Both the position numbers and the translations under genes were made by a program. Positions 14,007 to 23,254 of a stretch of DNA of 47,267 nt are shown here, one piece after another. The DNA lies in the NCBI GenBank assembly GCA_963702495.1, contig CAVPDA010000002.1, positions 1 through 47,267 on the forward strand, read 5' to 3'. The DNA comes from CAVPDA01 sp963702495. Lineage in GTDB: Bacteria > Pseudomonadota > Gammaproteobacteria > Burkholderiales > Rhodocyclaceae. Every line of letters begins with the position of its first letter. Position 1 is the stretch's first letter. The notes under the pieces were generated by a model. That model was not told where the DNA came from. It ran no database searches and saw nothing but the letters and a program-made list of their open reading frames with translations.

Positions 14007-16351
14007 ATGAATCTTGTACGGCTCTCCACCGTAGCACTGTCGCTTGCGCTGACACTGGGCGCAGCGACGGCAAATGCAGAATTGGCCCGCGTCGGGCCGA
14101 ACGACATCCCGTCGCCTCCGGGCAACGGCTTCCCGCTCTGGTACCAGGACACCAATGGCGTCGCGCTGGACCTGTGCAACCCGACCACCCCGGCGCAGGT
14201 AACGCCCTGCCTGCTGGCACCGGCACCAGGCGCGCCCAATCCCACCCTGCCTTTCGTGTTTCCCACGAACTGGCCGGACGAGCAATTCTGGTACGCGTGG
14301 GGCGCATCGAACATCGGCGGTGATCCCGCCACCCCCTTCCAATTTCCGAATGGCGAGGGGATCCTGATCGAGGGCGCCATCGAAGCGGCCTTCGCCACCG
14401 GCGGCGCGGCGGTCGGCCAGCAGATTTCGTTTTCGCGCATCCGCATCCGCTTCAACGTGCCGGTCAACGGCACCTATACCGTGACCCATCCCGGCGGCGT
14501 GGACGTCTTTCCGGACCAAGTGGCGGGTGCCCGCCTGTTCTTCACCGAGGATGTGGGCGTCGCACCGGGTGTGTTCACCGGCGCCTTGGCCGGCCGCAAC
14601 GGGCCATTCCTTAGCCCGGTGGTTCGCGATGCGTCCGGTATCGAAACGCCGATCGCGCCGATCGTCATCGACGGCCGTCGCTTCCTCACCGATGGCGTCG
14701 CCGATGTGCAGGTGACGGGCAGCGCCCTCGGCACGAACTACGGGGAGGTCTGTACCGACAACCCGGGCGGTCTGGACGGCAACGCCGCCACACTGAACGA
14801 TGCCTGCGTGCGCACCGACCGGTTCACCGTCATCGGCATGCTGCACGAAGGCAACATCGCCAGCCCGCTGGCGATCGACCGCGCCACCTACCGGCGCGAC
14901 GCGGCCTCGAGCCAGGTGGACGTCTTTGCCACCGCCGTAGCCGGGATCGGGCAAGCCCCAGGCCGGTCTGTCCTTCAAGGGAACGGCGGCAGACGTCGCC
15001 GGATTGCCCCAGCCGGTGGATTGCGCCGCCGTGCCGGGTCTTTTGCACCCGTCGCCATGGCCGGCCCGAACGTTCCCGCCGTAGGCAACTTCTACGGCCA
15101 GGCCGCCGTGCCGGTACCCCCGTTCGTGACGGTGACCAACAGCAGTGACGTTCCGCCCACCTGCGCCAGCGCCAAAGTGGTGGATGAGGTCAATATCGTC
15201 AGCGCCGTGTTTGACCCCACAGCCGCGCCCAGACCCTGACGGTACAGGCCACCTCCAGCGACAAGCTGAGCCCACCGGCCCTGACTCTGACCGGGCTGCC
15301 CGGCGGGACCGAACGTAACTATGACGCTCCTCGGCGGTGACCGGATCCGACACTTTCGGAAGGGGTCATAGCGAACGTGACGGTGCCTGCCCGGCGTGAC
15401 GGTGCGCTCGTCGTTCGGCGGCACCGACACGGAAAAGGTCGTCACCAACGTCGGCCGGCAACGACGCCCACCAATCAGCCACCAGTTGCCGTCAACGACG
15501 CTATACCGTGGCGGAAGATAGGTGTCCTGATTGTCCCCGCCGCGACGGGTGTGCTGGCCAACGACACCGAACCGAGGATAACGCGCTCACCGCGGTGCAG
15601 ATAACCGGTCCGCTTTCCGGCGCGCTTGCCCTTGCCGCCGACGGGTCCTTCGTCTTCACCCCGGCCCCCGACTTCGCCGGCGCGGTGACTTTCACCTACG
15701 TCGCACGACAGACGACGCCGAATCTGGCCAACTCCAACACCGCCACGGTAACCATCAACGTCACGCCGGTGAACGACCCGCCGGTGGCGGCGGCGCTGGC
15801 CTCGACGTCGCCGGTACGCCGGTGACGATCAACGTGCTTGCCAACGATACCGACGTCGATACGGGCGCCGCGTCGACCGTGAGCGTCACTTACAGCCATT
15901 ATCGTCGGCCAACCTGGCAGGCGAAGGTACGGTCAGTCGAATGCGGACGGCACTGTGACCTTCACCGCGGCCGCCGACTTCTCCGGCGCTGCCAACTTCC
16001 CGTACACCGTCTCTGATGGCGCCGCGAGCCAACCGCGACCGTCAGGGTGACGTGGTGCAAGGAGCGGTCGAGGTCATCACCATCGCCCAGTCCGAGTCCG
16101 CGTACCGCAGCGTCGAGTGGCGGATCAACGGCACCGACACGGTGCTCGCCGGCCAGACGCTGAACCTCGACCTGATCCAGCTCAACGGTGCGGTCGTGCC
16201 GATCGGCACCGACGGTGGATGCAGTGCGAACGGAACCTGGATCTTCAACAGCCGCGGTGTCGGTCCCACACCGACCGCCGGGGCGCGGGTGCGCGTCACC
16301 TCGCAACTGACCGGCGCGACGCAGACCCGACTGGTTACGATCCGGCGCTAG
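14007..16351 (+). pseudogene. Large exported tandem-domain (cadherin/Ig-like) protein, broken by many frameshifts
   Basis: The product has a clear Sec signal (MNLVRLSTVALSLALTLGAATANA). A unique N-terminal region of about 300 residues follows (FWYAWGASNI, FQFPNGEGILIEGAIEAAF, ISFSRIRIRFNVPVNGTYTV). Then come at least two tandem-95/Big_9-type repeats, recognised by PPVAVNDA, GVLANDT, FVFTPAPDFAGAVTFTY, VTINVTPVNDPPVAA and VTINVLANDTDVDTGAAS, and a C-terminal domain of about 90 residues. Reading it needs at least eight frame changes between about 14945 and 16060; segment 14948-15035 is out of frame in the middle of an otherwise open 410-codon stretch. No stop interrupts any segment in its proper frame. 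Either a decayed gene or a region of poor sequence. It probably is a cell-surface or secreted protein exported by the machine encoded next door. Confidence 0.7.
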
Positions 16352-16377
16352 TCGCTGCCCTCGCAAGAGGGCTTACA

Positions 16378-16411
16378 CGGCCTGGGCGAACCCGCCCAGG
16401 CCGTTTTTCTT
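16378..16411 (+). terminator. Intrinsic terminator after the tandem-domain gene
   Basis: The stem CGGCCTGGGCG / CGCCCAGGCCG with a 4-base loop is followed by TTTTTCTT, 26 bases after the stop. It separates this gene from the secretion cluster, so the latter must have its own promoter in 16412-16577; none was convincing. Confidence 0.88.
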
Positions 16412-16577
16412 GATATACGGGTGTGAAGCATTTCAGTTAGACTAATGCCCCTTTGACCCACACTGGGCCGACCGTTGAATCCTGCGCACCGCTGCGCGCG
16501 GTGCCTGCGCTACAGTCGCGTTTGCGCGCGCCGTTCAATGGGACTGCCGCCGGTTTGCGGATGACCTGAGACAATTC

Positions 16578-18269
16578 ATGGGAGCGCAGGAGCAAGTCAC
16601 GCCGAGCACATTGACCGCCGACACGATACGGCGGGCGCGTGCTCGCGCCGCGCAGACGGGCCGCAGGGTGATGGCCGAACTGGAGGACCTCTCGGGGCTG
16701 GGCCCGGACGAGTTCGTCGAGCGCCTCGGACGATTGCTGCGCTATCCGGTGCTGTCCGGCGACCAATTGCAGAAGTTGACGCCGCTGTTCGAGCAGATGG
16801 CCTTCACCGAAGCCCTGCAGAAGCAGTGCGCGCTGGTCAGCACGGCGGAAGGGGCGACGCTGGCCGTCGTCGGCGACCCCTTCGACGAGGATCTGCTGAC
16901 CTGGCTGGATGCCCGCTTGACCGGCGCCCATCGCATCTGCCTGGTGCATCCGTCGGAACTCGTGGCGCTGTTCGCCCGCTACGAGGAAGAAATCCGCGCC
17001 ATCGACACCCTGGATCGCCACGGCGAGGCGGCCTCGGCGCAGGATCAGGGCGTCGAGAACCTGTCGCTGGCAAGCATCACGGAAGACTCCAGCGTCGTCG
17101 TCAAGCTGGTGAACTCGACCCTGTACGATGCGCTCAAGGCCCATGCCAGCGATATCCATCTGGAGATGATTCCGGCCGGCCTGGTGATCAAGTACCGCAT
17201 CGACGGCGTGCTGATCCAGGCCAGCGCGACCCAGGGCGGCGAACTGGCGGAGCAGGTCATTTCGCGCATCAAGGTCATGGCCGAGCTCGATATTTCCGAG
17301 CGGCGCGTGCCGCAGGACGGGCGCTTCAAGGTTTCGATCAAGGGGCGGCAGATCGACTTCCGCGTGTCGATCATGCCCAGCATCTTCGGCGAGGATGCCG
17401 TGCTGCGGATCCTGGACAAACAGGATCTGGCCGACCAGATGCACGGCATCAGCCTGGATTCGCTGGGATTCGACCCGAAGATCATCCGTACCCTGCGCCG
17501 CCTTGCCAACGAGCCCTACGGCATGGTGCTGGTGACCGGACCGACGGGCAGCGGCAAGACCACCACGCTCTACGCCATGATCACCGAGATCAACAAGGGT
17601 CAGGACAAGATCATCACGATCGAAGACCCGGTGGAATATCAACTGCCCGGCGTGCTGCAGATCCCGGTGAACGAGAAGAAGGGGCTGACCTTCGCCCGCG
17701 GCTTGCGGTCCATTCTGCGCCACGACCCCGACAAGATCATGGTGGGCGAGATGCGCGACGCGGAAACGGCGCAGATCGCCGTGCAGTCGGCGCTCACCGG
17801 CCACCTCGTGTTCACCACCGTCCACGCCAACAACGTGTTCGACGTCATCGGCCGTCTGGTGCAGATGAACGTCGATACCTACAGCTTCGTCTCCGCCTGC
17901 AACGCGATCCTGGCGCAACGCTTGCTGCGCCGCATCTGCACCCACTGCGCGACCGAGGTCAAACCCAGCGACGAGTCCCTCGCGGAGTCGGGCATCAGTG
18001 CACAGGAGGCGGCGGGATTCCGGTTCATGGAAGGCCTCGGCTGCGGCCGCTGCCGCGGTACCGGCTACAAGGGCCGTTCCGCCATTGCCGAATTGCTGAT
18101 CCTCGACGACGAGATCCGTCAGTTGCTGGTGGACAAGGTGCCGATGATTCGCGTCAAGGAAAAGGCTCGCGCCAAAGGGCTGCGCTTCCTGCGCGAGTCC
18201 GCCCTCGACCTCGTGCGCGCCGGGCAAACCACGCTGCAGGAAATAAACCGTGTCACCTTTGTTGCGTGA
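16578..18269 (+). CDS. gspE: Type II secretion/pilus assembly ATPase (GspE/PilB family)
   Basis: This hexameric cytoplasmic ATPase powers pseudopilus assembly. The 563-residue protein has an N-terminal GspE-type domain (to about 150), the N2 domain ASDIHLEMIP and a Walker A motif GPTGSGKTTT at 321-330. The Asp box IITIEDPVEY, Walker B VGEMRDAETA and His box LVFTTVHANN follow. A tetra-Cys zinc site (CTHC ... CGRC) precedes GTGYKGRSAIAELL. These are the complete motifs of assembly (not retraction) ATPases. It is the first gene of the cluster and overlaps the next gene by 20 bases. Confidence 0.93.
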   Translation: MGAQEQVTPSTLTADTIRRARARAAQTGRRVMAELEDLSGLGPDEFVERLGRLLRYPVLSGDQLQKLTPLFEQMAFTEALQKQCALVSTAEGATLAVVGDPFDEDLLTWLDARLTGAHRICLVHPSELVALFARYEEEIRAIDTLDRHGEAASAQDQGVENLSLASITEDSSVVVKLVNSTLYDALKAHASDIHLEMIPAGLVIKYRIDGVLIQASATQGGELAEQVISRIKVMAELDISERRVPQDGRFKVSIKGRQIDFRVSIMPSIFGEDAVLRILDKQDLADQMHGISLDSLGFDPKIIRTLRRLANEPYGMVLVTGPTGSGKTTTLYAMITEINKGQDKIITIEDPVEYQLPGVLQIPVNEKKGLTFARGLRSILRHDPDKIMVGEMRDAETAQIAVQSALTGHLVFTTVHANNVFDVIGRLVQMNVDTYSFVSACNAILAQRLLRRICTHCATEVKPSDESLAESGISAQEAAGFRFMEGLGCGRCRGTGYKGRSAIAELLILDDEIRQLLVDKVPMIRVKEKARAKGLRFLRESALDLVRAGQTTLQEINRVTFVA

Positions 18270-19074
18270 CCGTTACTGCGCCGTGCTGCGGCCGGACCGG
18301 GTCGATCTCATTCGGCTCAAGCGCGGCTTCAAGCCGGTACTCGATCTCAAGCAAAGCATTCCGGTCGCGGCCGGAACCGAGGGCGCACCCTGGTTGCCCG
18401 CGGTCGCCGCGCTGCGGGAGATGGTTGCCGGCGATGCCGTGGCGCGCGGCGACCTCGCGGTCGTACTGTCCAACCACTTCGTGCGCTATTTGCTCGTCCC
18501 GTGGGACGACCAGGTCGGCAGCATCGCCGAATATGAGGGTTACGCCCGCATCGCGTTCGAGGGCGTGTTCGGCGAAACGGCGCGGGCCTGGACCGTACGC
18601 GTCTCGCCGGAACGCTTTCGCGCCCCGCGACTGGCCGCTGCCATCGACGGCGAACTGCCTCAGGCGCTGCGGCAGGCGGGGCGTGACAAGCTCCGGCTGA
18701 TCTCGATCCAGCCGTATCTCATGGCAGCCTTCAACCGCTTGGGCCAGCCGTTTCGCCGACACGACTTCTTCTTCCTGCTGGCGGAGCCGGGCCGCGCCTG
18801 CGCTCTCGCCGCGGTCGGCGGGATCTGGCGCGTAGTGCGCAATCATGCAGTGAATGACGATTCGGCGATCTCGGCGCTGGTCGAGCGCGAGTTGCGGTTG
18901 CTCGAAACGAACGAAGGTCCGGTGCCCAATCTGTACGTCCACGCGCCCGGGTTCAGGCAGTTGAAATTGCCTATTGTCGCCGGAGCAGCGCCGCGCGTGC
19001 TCGCCCTGCCCCCGGTTCCCGGCTTTGCGCCGGACGCCGACATGCCATTCACGATGGCGCTCACGGCGGCTTGA
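18250..19074 (+). CDS. GspL/PilM-like cytoplasmic platform protein
   Basis: The 274-residue product has no signal or clear membrane helix. It has an actin-like pattern (DLAVVLSNHFVRYLLVPW, then FFFLLAEPGRACALAAVGG and a GWG-like GIWR) resembling PilM or the cytoplasmic half of GspL, which couple the ATPase to the inner-membrane ring. It starts with GTG inside the end of gspE. The next two genes look like PilN and PilO, so this system uses the pilus-like split arrangement and not a fused GspL. Assignment is by order and fold pattern; sequence similarity is weak. Confidence 0.65.
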   Translation: MSPLLRDRYCAVLRPDRVDLIRLKRGFKPVLDLKQSIPVAAGTEGAPWLPAVAALREMVAGDAVARGDLAVVLSNHFVRYLLVPWDDQVGSIAEYEGYARIAFEGVFGETARAWTVRVSPERFRAPRLAAAIDGELPQALRQAGRDKLRLISIQPYLMAAFNRLGQPFRRHDFFFLLAEPGRACALAAVGGIWRVVRNHAVNDDSAISALVERELRLLETNEGPVPNLYVHAPGFRQLKLPIVAGAAPRVLALPPVPGFAPDADMPFTMALTAA

Positions 19075-19076
19075 GC

Positions 19077-19613
19077 ATGCGTTGGCTCGATCTGGATTTT
19101 GAACGCCGGCCGCGGCCTCACGCTGCCAGTTACCTGCTCCTGCTCGCCGGCGGCGCCTTCGCGTCGATCGTGGCGACCCAGTATCAGGATGTGTCCGGCG
19201 AGCTCGAAGCCCAGCGCGAAGCCCTGCGCCAGGTTCAATCGGGGCCGCGCCAGGCGGCTGGGGCAACTCCCCGCTCCTCGAAGCAGCAGGATGAGCGCAT
19301 GGCGGCTGCGCGTGTCGTGCTCGGTCACCTCACGGTGCCCTGGGAAACGCTGTTTCGCGCACTGGAGAGCGTCGAGGAGAAGGACGTTGCCCTGTTATCC
19401 ATGATCCCGGACGCGGAAAAGCAGCAGATCAAGCTGACGCTGGAAGCGAAAACCCTGCAGGCGATGCTGTCCTATCACCGCAAGCTCCAGGAGAATCCGG
19501 CATTCAAGGAGGTCTCTCTGAGCGAACACGAGATCGTGCAGCAGGACCCGTACAAGCCTGTGCGTTTCGGCGTGACCGCCACCTGGGTCATCAAGGGCTA
19601 TGCGCCTAAGTAA
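19077..19613 (+). CDS. PilN/GspL-C-like inner-membrane assembly protein
   Basis: The 178-residue bitopic protein has a short cytoplasmic N-terminus (MRWLDLDFERRPRP), one membrane helix (SYLLLLAGGAFASIVATQYQ), a coiled-coil stretch (ELEAQREALRQVQ) and a small alpha/beta domain (ALLSMIPDAEKQQIKLTLEAKTL) like PilN or the ferredoxin-like domain of GspL. The ATG at 19077 is chosen over a TTG two codons earlier. It follows the previous stop by two bases and overlaps the next gene by 14 bases. Confidence 0.65.
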   Translation: MRWLDLDFERRPRPHAASYLLLLAGGAFASIVATQYQDVSGELEAQREALRQVQSGPRQAAGATPRSSKQQDERMAAARVVLGHLTVPWETLFRALESVEEKDVALLSMIPDAEKQQIKLTLEAKTLQAMLSYHRKLQENPAFKEVSLSEHEIVQQDPYKPVRFGVTATWVIKGYAPK

Positions 19614-20148
19614 GCTGATCCTGGCGGAGTCGGCGCAGCGGCTGGGACTGCTGGGTATGATCGGCATTGCCCTGGCAGCGCTGGCGCTGGCGCTCTTGCT
19701 CTCCGCCCTGATGCCGGCGCAGCGCGAGTTGGAACGCGACCGCGCGCAGGCGGTCCAGGTACAGGAGCACCTGAAGCGCGTTCAGGCCGGCCTGGAACGA
19801 AAGCTGGAAACGCCGGCCGATCAGCTGAGCGCGTTCTACGGCATGTTCCCGCCGCAGTTGGCCGCCGCCGAATCGCTGCAGAAGATCTACGATGTCGCAG
19901 AGAAGAACCAGATCCAGTTACCCCGGGGGGAGTACGCGCTGGCCGCGGACACCAAGGCCGAACTGACCAAGTACCGCATGACCCTGCCCGTAACCGGATC
20001 CTACGAGCAGATTCGTGCATTCATCGCCGGAGCACTGGAAGCCGTGCCGACGCTTGCACTGGACGACGTGGATTTCCAGCGCCAGGCGGTTGCCGAAGGG
20101 CAGGTCCAGGCCAAGATCCGCATGACCTTGTATCTGGCGAGGAATTGA
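19600..20148 (+). CDS. PilO/GspM-like inner-membrane assembly protein
   Basis: The 182-residue product has one N-terminal membrane helix (GMIGIALAALALALLLSALM), a coiled coil (RELERDRAQAVQVQEHLKRV) and a C-terminal ferredoxin-like domain. The last contains the PilO-type elements LQKIYDVAEKNQIQL and MTLPVTGSYEQIRAFIAGAL. PilN- and PilO-type proteins form heterodimers in the periplasm that scaffold the machine. It overlaps its neighbour upstream, and its stop is directly followed by the ATG of a 47-codon frame. Confidence 0.72.
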   Translation: MRLSKLILAESAQRLGLLGMIGIALAALALALLLSALMPAQRELERDRAQAVQVQEHLKRVQAGLERKLETPADQLSAFYGMFPPQLAAAESLQKIYDVAEKNQIQLPRGEYALAADTKAELTKYRMTLPVTGSYEQIRAFIAGALEAVPTLALDDVDFQRQAVAEGQVQAKIRMTLYLARN

Positions 20149-20292
20149 ATGAGCCCGATACCGCTGCGGATCAGCTTCGATGAGGTGGGGATTTCGGGTG
20201 CAATCGACGCCGCGGGTACCGCCGACACGCCAAACAGGATTCGTCTGCCGTCGATCATCCGGCAGACTCCAGCCGTAGGGAAAGTCTTATGA
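20149..20292 (+). CDS. Small translationally coupled protein of unknown function
   Basis: A 47-codon frame starts at the base after the PilO-like stop (TGA ATG) and ends overlapping the secretin start as ATGA. It is thus coupled at both ends, which favours real translation. The product (MSPIPLRISFDEVGISG ..., ending IIRQTPAVGKVL) has no signal or membrane segment and I do not recognise it. In related clusters this slot holds a PilP/GspC-like gene that links platform and secretin, so it may be a remnant or a reduced substitute. It could also be chance. Confidence 0.45.
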   Translation: MSPIPLRISFDEVGISGAIDAAGTADTPNRIRLPSIIRQTPAVGKVL

Positions 20293-22643
20293 AATCGACG
20301 CCGACACGCCGCGTTCTGCCCATCCTTGCCCTTGCCCTGCTACCCCTGTTGTTGATCGGGTGCGCCGCCGAACGCATTCGCCAGGAAGGGATCGGTCTTC
20401 TCGAGGAGGGCCGCTACGAGGAGGGAATGGCGAAACTGGAAGAGGCAGCCCGGGAAGCGCCCGGCGATCAACTGTACCGCGCCACCTTGATTGCGGCCAG
20501 GGAGCGGGTCGTGGCACGCCTCAATGGGCTTGCCGACCGTGCGCTCGCCGCGGACAACCCGCTCGAAGCCGAGACCCAATACCGGCGCGTGCTGGCATTC
20601 GAGCCGCGCAACGAGCGCGCCCTTTCCGGATTGCGCACCATCGAGCGCCAGGGGTCGGTGGACGAACTGGTGAAGCAGGGACAGGCTGCCCTCAAGAAAG
20701 GGGACATGGACCAGGCGCAGCGGCTGGTGGAAACCGCACTGGCGATCAACCCGAGGAATCCCGGTGCGACCAAGCTGCGTGCCCAGATCGACGACATGAT
20801 CGCGAGGGAGGGGGTCAGTTATCCCACCCTCAAGTCCAAACTCGCCAAGCCGGTGTCGCTGGAATTCCGCGACGCAAACCTGAAGATGGTTTTCGACGTG
20901 CTGTCCCGCACCAGCGGCGTGAACTTCGTGTTCGACAAAGATGTCCGCAGCGACATCAAGGCGACGATCTTCGTCAAGAAACTGGCGGTGGAGGACGCCA
21001 TCGACCTGCTGTTGCTGCAGAGCCAGTTGGAGAAACGCGTCATCAACGAGAACACGCTGATGATCTTTCCCAATACGCCGCAGAAGCTGAAGGACTTTCA
21101 GGACCTGGTGATCAAGAGCTTTTATGTCTCCAACGCCGACGTGAAGCAGACGCTGAACATGCTCAAGACCATCCTCAAGACCAAAGACATCTACGTGGAC
21201 GAGAAGCTCAATCTGCTCGTCATGCGCGACACGCCCGACGCCATCCGCATCGCGGAGAAACTGATCACGGCCCAGGACATCGCCGAGCCGGAAGTCGTGC
21301 TCGACGTGGAAGTACTGGAGGTGCTGCGACAGACGGACCTGAATCTGGGCGTCCAGTTGCCGGAGGCAATCAACTTCTCGGCCAGCGTGCGCGACAACTA
21401 CAATATTCGCGGACCGGCTGAAATCCAGGGCACGCTCAATCTCCGGGACCGCGCCGGCTCCGGCAACATCCTGGCCAACCCGCGCATCCGGGTGAAGAAT
21501 CGCGAGAAGGCCAAGCTGATGATCGGCGATCGGGTGCCGGTGATCAGTTCGGCGACGACGCCGGTGTCGGGCACCGTTACGACCGGTGCCAGCAATCTCG
21601 TGGTATCCCAATCCGTGCAGTATCTGGACGTCGGCCTCAAGCTCGAGGTGGAGCCCACCATTCACCTGGCGGACGAAGTGGCCATCAAGATCAATCTGGA
21701 GGTGAATACGCTGGGAACGAAGACCGAAACCCAGCAAGGCACGGTCGCCTACCAGGTCGGGACCCGCACGGCGACCACCATACTGCAAGTCAAGGACGGC
21801 GAGACCCAGACGCTCGGCGGATTGATCCGCGACGACGAGCTTCGCGCCCTGCAGCAGGTGCCCTTCATCGGCGATATCCCAGTTCTTGGCTGGCTCTTCC
21901 GCAACTATTCCAAACAGGGCACCAAGACCGAGATCGTGCTCTCGATCACGCCGCGCATCGTGCGCAACGTGCGCCAGTACGTGCCGAACGTGACCGAGTA
22001 TGTTTCCGGCTCCGAGAGTTCCATCAAGGCGCGCGTACCCGGCCAGAGGCCTGTTGTCGAAGCCGATTCGGTCGCCCTGCGCGGTGCCGGCGCGGCGCCG
22101 GCGACGCGTCCGGCGCCCGCGACCCGCCCCGCCGTCGCGGCACCCGCCCCTGCTGCCGCGGCACCCGCTCCCGCCGCCGGCGACGAGGATGCCGCCGACA
22201 GCGGCGCAGCACCGGCATCGGCGCAGCCGATAGTGGTCACCTTGCAGGGCAGCGGCGACGTAAAGGTGGGGCAGGAATTTCTCCTCACCGTGCCGACCGT
22301 GGCGGAGCAACCCCTGATCAGCACGGCGCTGCAATTGAGCTACGATGCGCAGGCGCTGCGGGTGGTGGAAGTCACCGAGGGTGACCTGTTGAAACAGGAT
22401 GCCGGGCAGACCAACTTCAGCCACAAGGTGGAGCCGGCCAGCGGCAAGATCTTCATCGGCCTGTCCCGAGCCGGCGGCACGGGGGTAGCTGGCCGCGGGA
22501 ATCTGGTGACGATCAAGTTCGCCGCCATTGCGGAAAAGCCGAAGGCACCGGTGCAGGTGGTGGCCTTCTCCGGCGTCGGAACCGGCAACAGGGCCCTGCC
22601 GGCCACCTTGCCGGCCCCGTTCGAAGTCAAGGTTGGACCATAA
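20289..22643 (+). CDS. gspD: Lipoprotein secretin (GspD-like) with C-terminal cohesin-like domain
   Basis: The secretin forms the outer-membrane gate of the machine. The 784-residue product has a lipoprotein signal (LLIGC, Cys25), a TPR-like region (about 30-180: GLLEEGRYEEGMAKLEEA, QAALKKGDMDQAQRLVE) and N-domains (VSLEFRDANLKMVFDVLSR, then SFYVSNADVKQTL). The secretin core is marked by ANPRIRVKNREKAKLMIGD, VPFIGDIPVLGWLFR and EIVLSITPRIV. After a Pro/Ala-rich linker (about 595-640) comes an extra beta domain (VVTLQGSGDVKVGQEFLLTV, LQLSYDAQALRVVEV, LVTIKFAAIAE) that matches the cohesin pattern. A built-in lipid anchor means no separate pilotin may be needed. Confidence 0.9.
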   Translation: MKSTPTRRVLPILALALLPLLLIGCAAERIRQEGIGLLEEGRYEEGMAKLEEAAREAPGDQLYRATLIAARERVVARLNGLADRALAADNPLEAETQYRRVLAFEPRNERALSGLRTIERQGSVDELVKQGQAALKKGDMDQAQRLVETALAINPRNPGATKLRAQIDDMIAREGVSYPTLKSKLAKPVSLEFRDANLKMVFDVLSRTSGVNFVFDKDVRSDIKATIFVKKLAVEDAIDLLLLQSQLEKRVINENTLMIFPNTPQKLKDFQDLVIKSFYVSNADVKQTLNMLKTILKTKDIYVDEKLNLLVMRDTPDAIRIAEKLITAQDIAEPEVVLDVEVLEVLRQTDLNLGVQLPEAINFSASVRDNYNIRGPAEIQGTLNLRDRAGSGNILANPRIRVKNREKAKLMIGDRVPVISSATTPVSGTVTTGASNLVVSQSVQYLDVGLKLEVEPTIHLADEVAIKINLEVNTLGTKTETQQGTVAYQVGTRTATTILQVKDGETQTLGGLIRDDELRALQQVPFIGDIPVLGWLFRNYSKQGTKTEIVLSITPRIVRNVRQYVPNVTEYVSGSESSIKARVPGQRPVVEADSVALRGAGAAPATRPAPATRPAVAAPAPAAAAPAPAAGDEDAADSGAAPASAQPIVVTLQGSGDVKVGQEFLLTVPTVAEQPLISTALQLSYDAQALRVVEVTEGDLLKQDAGQTNFSHKVEPASGKIFIGLSRAGGTGVAGRGNLVTIKFAAIAEKPKAPVQVVAFSGVGTGNRALPATLPAPFEVKVGP

Positions 22644-22776
22644 GAGGCGAAGGGCGGGCAGGGCGGATCGCCCGCGGCACCGCTCCGGGGTGGCGCAACC
22701 GCCGCACGACCGATCGCGTTTGACGCGCGCTCGGCAAGTTTTCTAACATTGTCGTATCGATCAACGCCTCCACGCC

Positions 22777-23253
22777 ATGCATACCATGATGACCTCGATA
22801 CCTGACCGACGGCAGTGCCGCGGCTTCACCCTGCTGGAATTGCTGGTGGTGATGGTGATTCTCGGCCTGCTGGTCGGCTACGTCGCGCCCAAGTACTTCG
22901 CCCAGGTCGGAAAATCCGAGGTCAAGACCGCCAAGGCGCAGATCGAATCCTTGGAAAAGGCGCTGGACATGTACCGCCTGGACACCGGCCACTACCCGGC
23001 TACCGACGCCGGACTCAAGGCGCTCAACACCAAGCCGGACAACGAACCCAAGTGGAGCGGCCCCTACCTCAAGAAGGACGTGCCGGTCGATCCCTGGGGC
23101 CAGCCGTACCAGTACAAGTATCCGGGTGAGCACGGCGACTTCGATCTGCTGTCGCTCGGAAAGGACGGCCAACCCGGCGGCGAAGGCGACAACGCCGACA
23201 TCACGAACTGGCAACAGGCTGCGACGCAGTCTCCGGCGGCGCCGTCTCAATAG
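22777..23253 (+). CDS. gspG: Major pseudopilin GspG
   Basis: The 158-residue protein has a type IV prepilin signal, RG|FTLLELLVVMVILGLLVG, with Glu at +5. The GspG body follows: LEKALDMYRLDTGHYPATDAGLKAL, GPYLKKDVPVDPWGQPYQY and LLSLGKDGQPGGEGDNADITNW, which includes the calcium-binding-loop region. It assembles into the pseudopilus after cleavage and N-methylation by a prepilin peptidase not encoded here. The start could be 22777 or 22789. One base separates its stop from the ATG of gspF. The 133-base gap after gspD shows no clear promoter. Confidence 0.95.
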   Translation: MHTMMTSIPDRRQCRGFTLLELLVVMVILGLLVGYVAPKYFAQVGKSEVKTAKAQIESLEKALDMYRLDTGHYPATDAGLKALNTKPDNEPKWSGPYLKKDVPVDPWGQPYQYKYPGEHGDFDLLSLGKDGQPGGEGDNADITNWQQAATQSPAAPSQ

Positions 23254-23254
23254 C

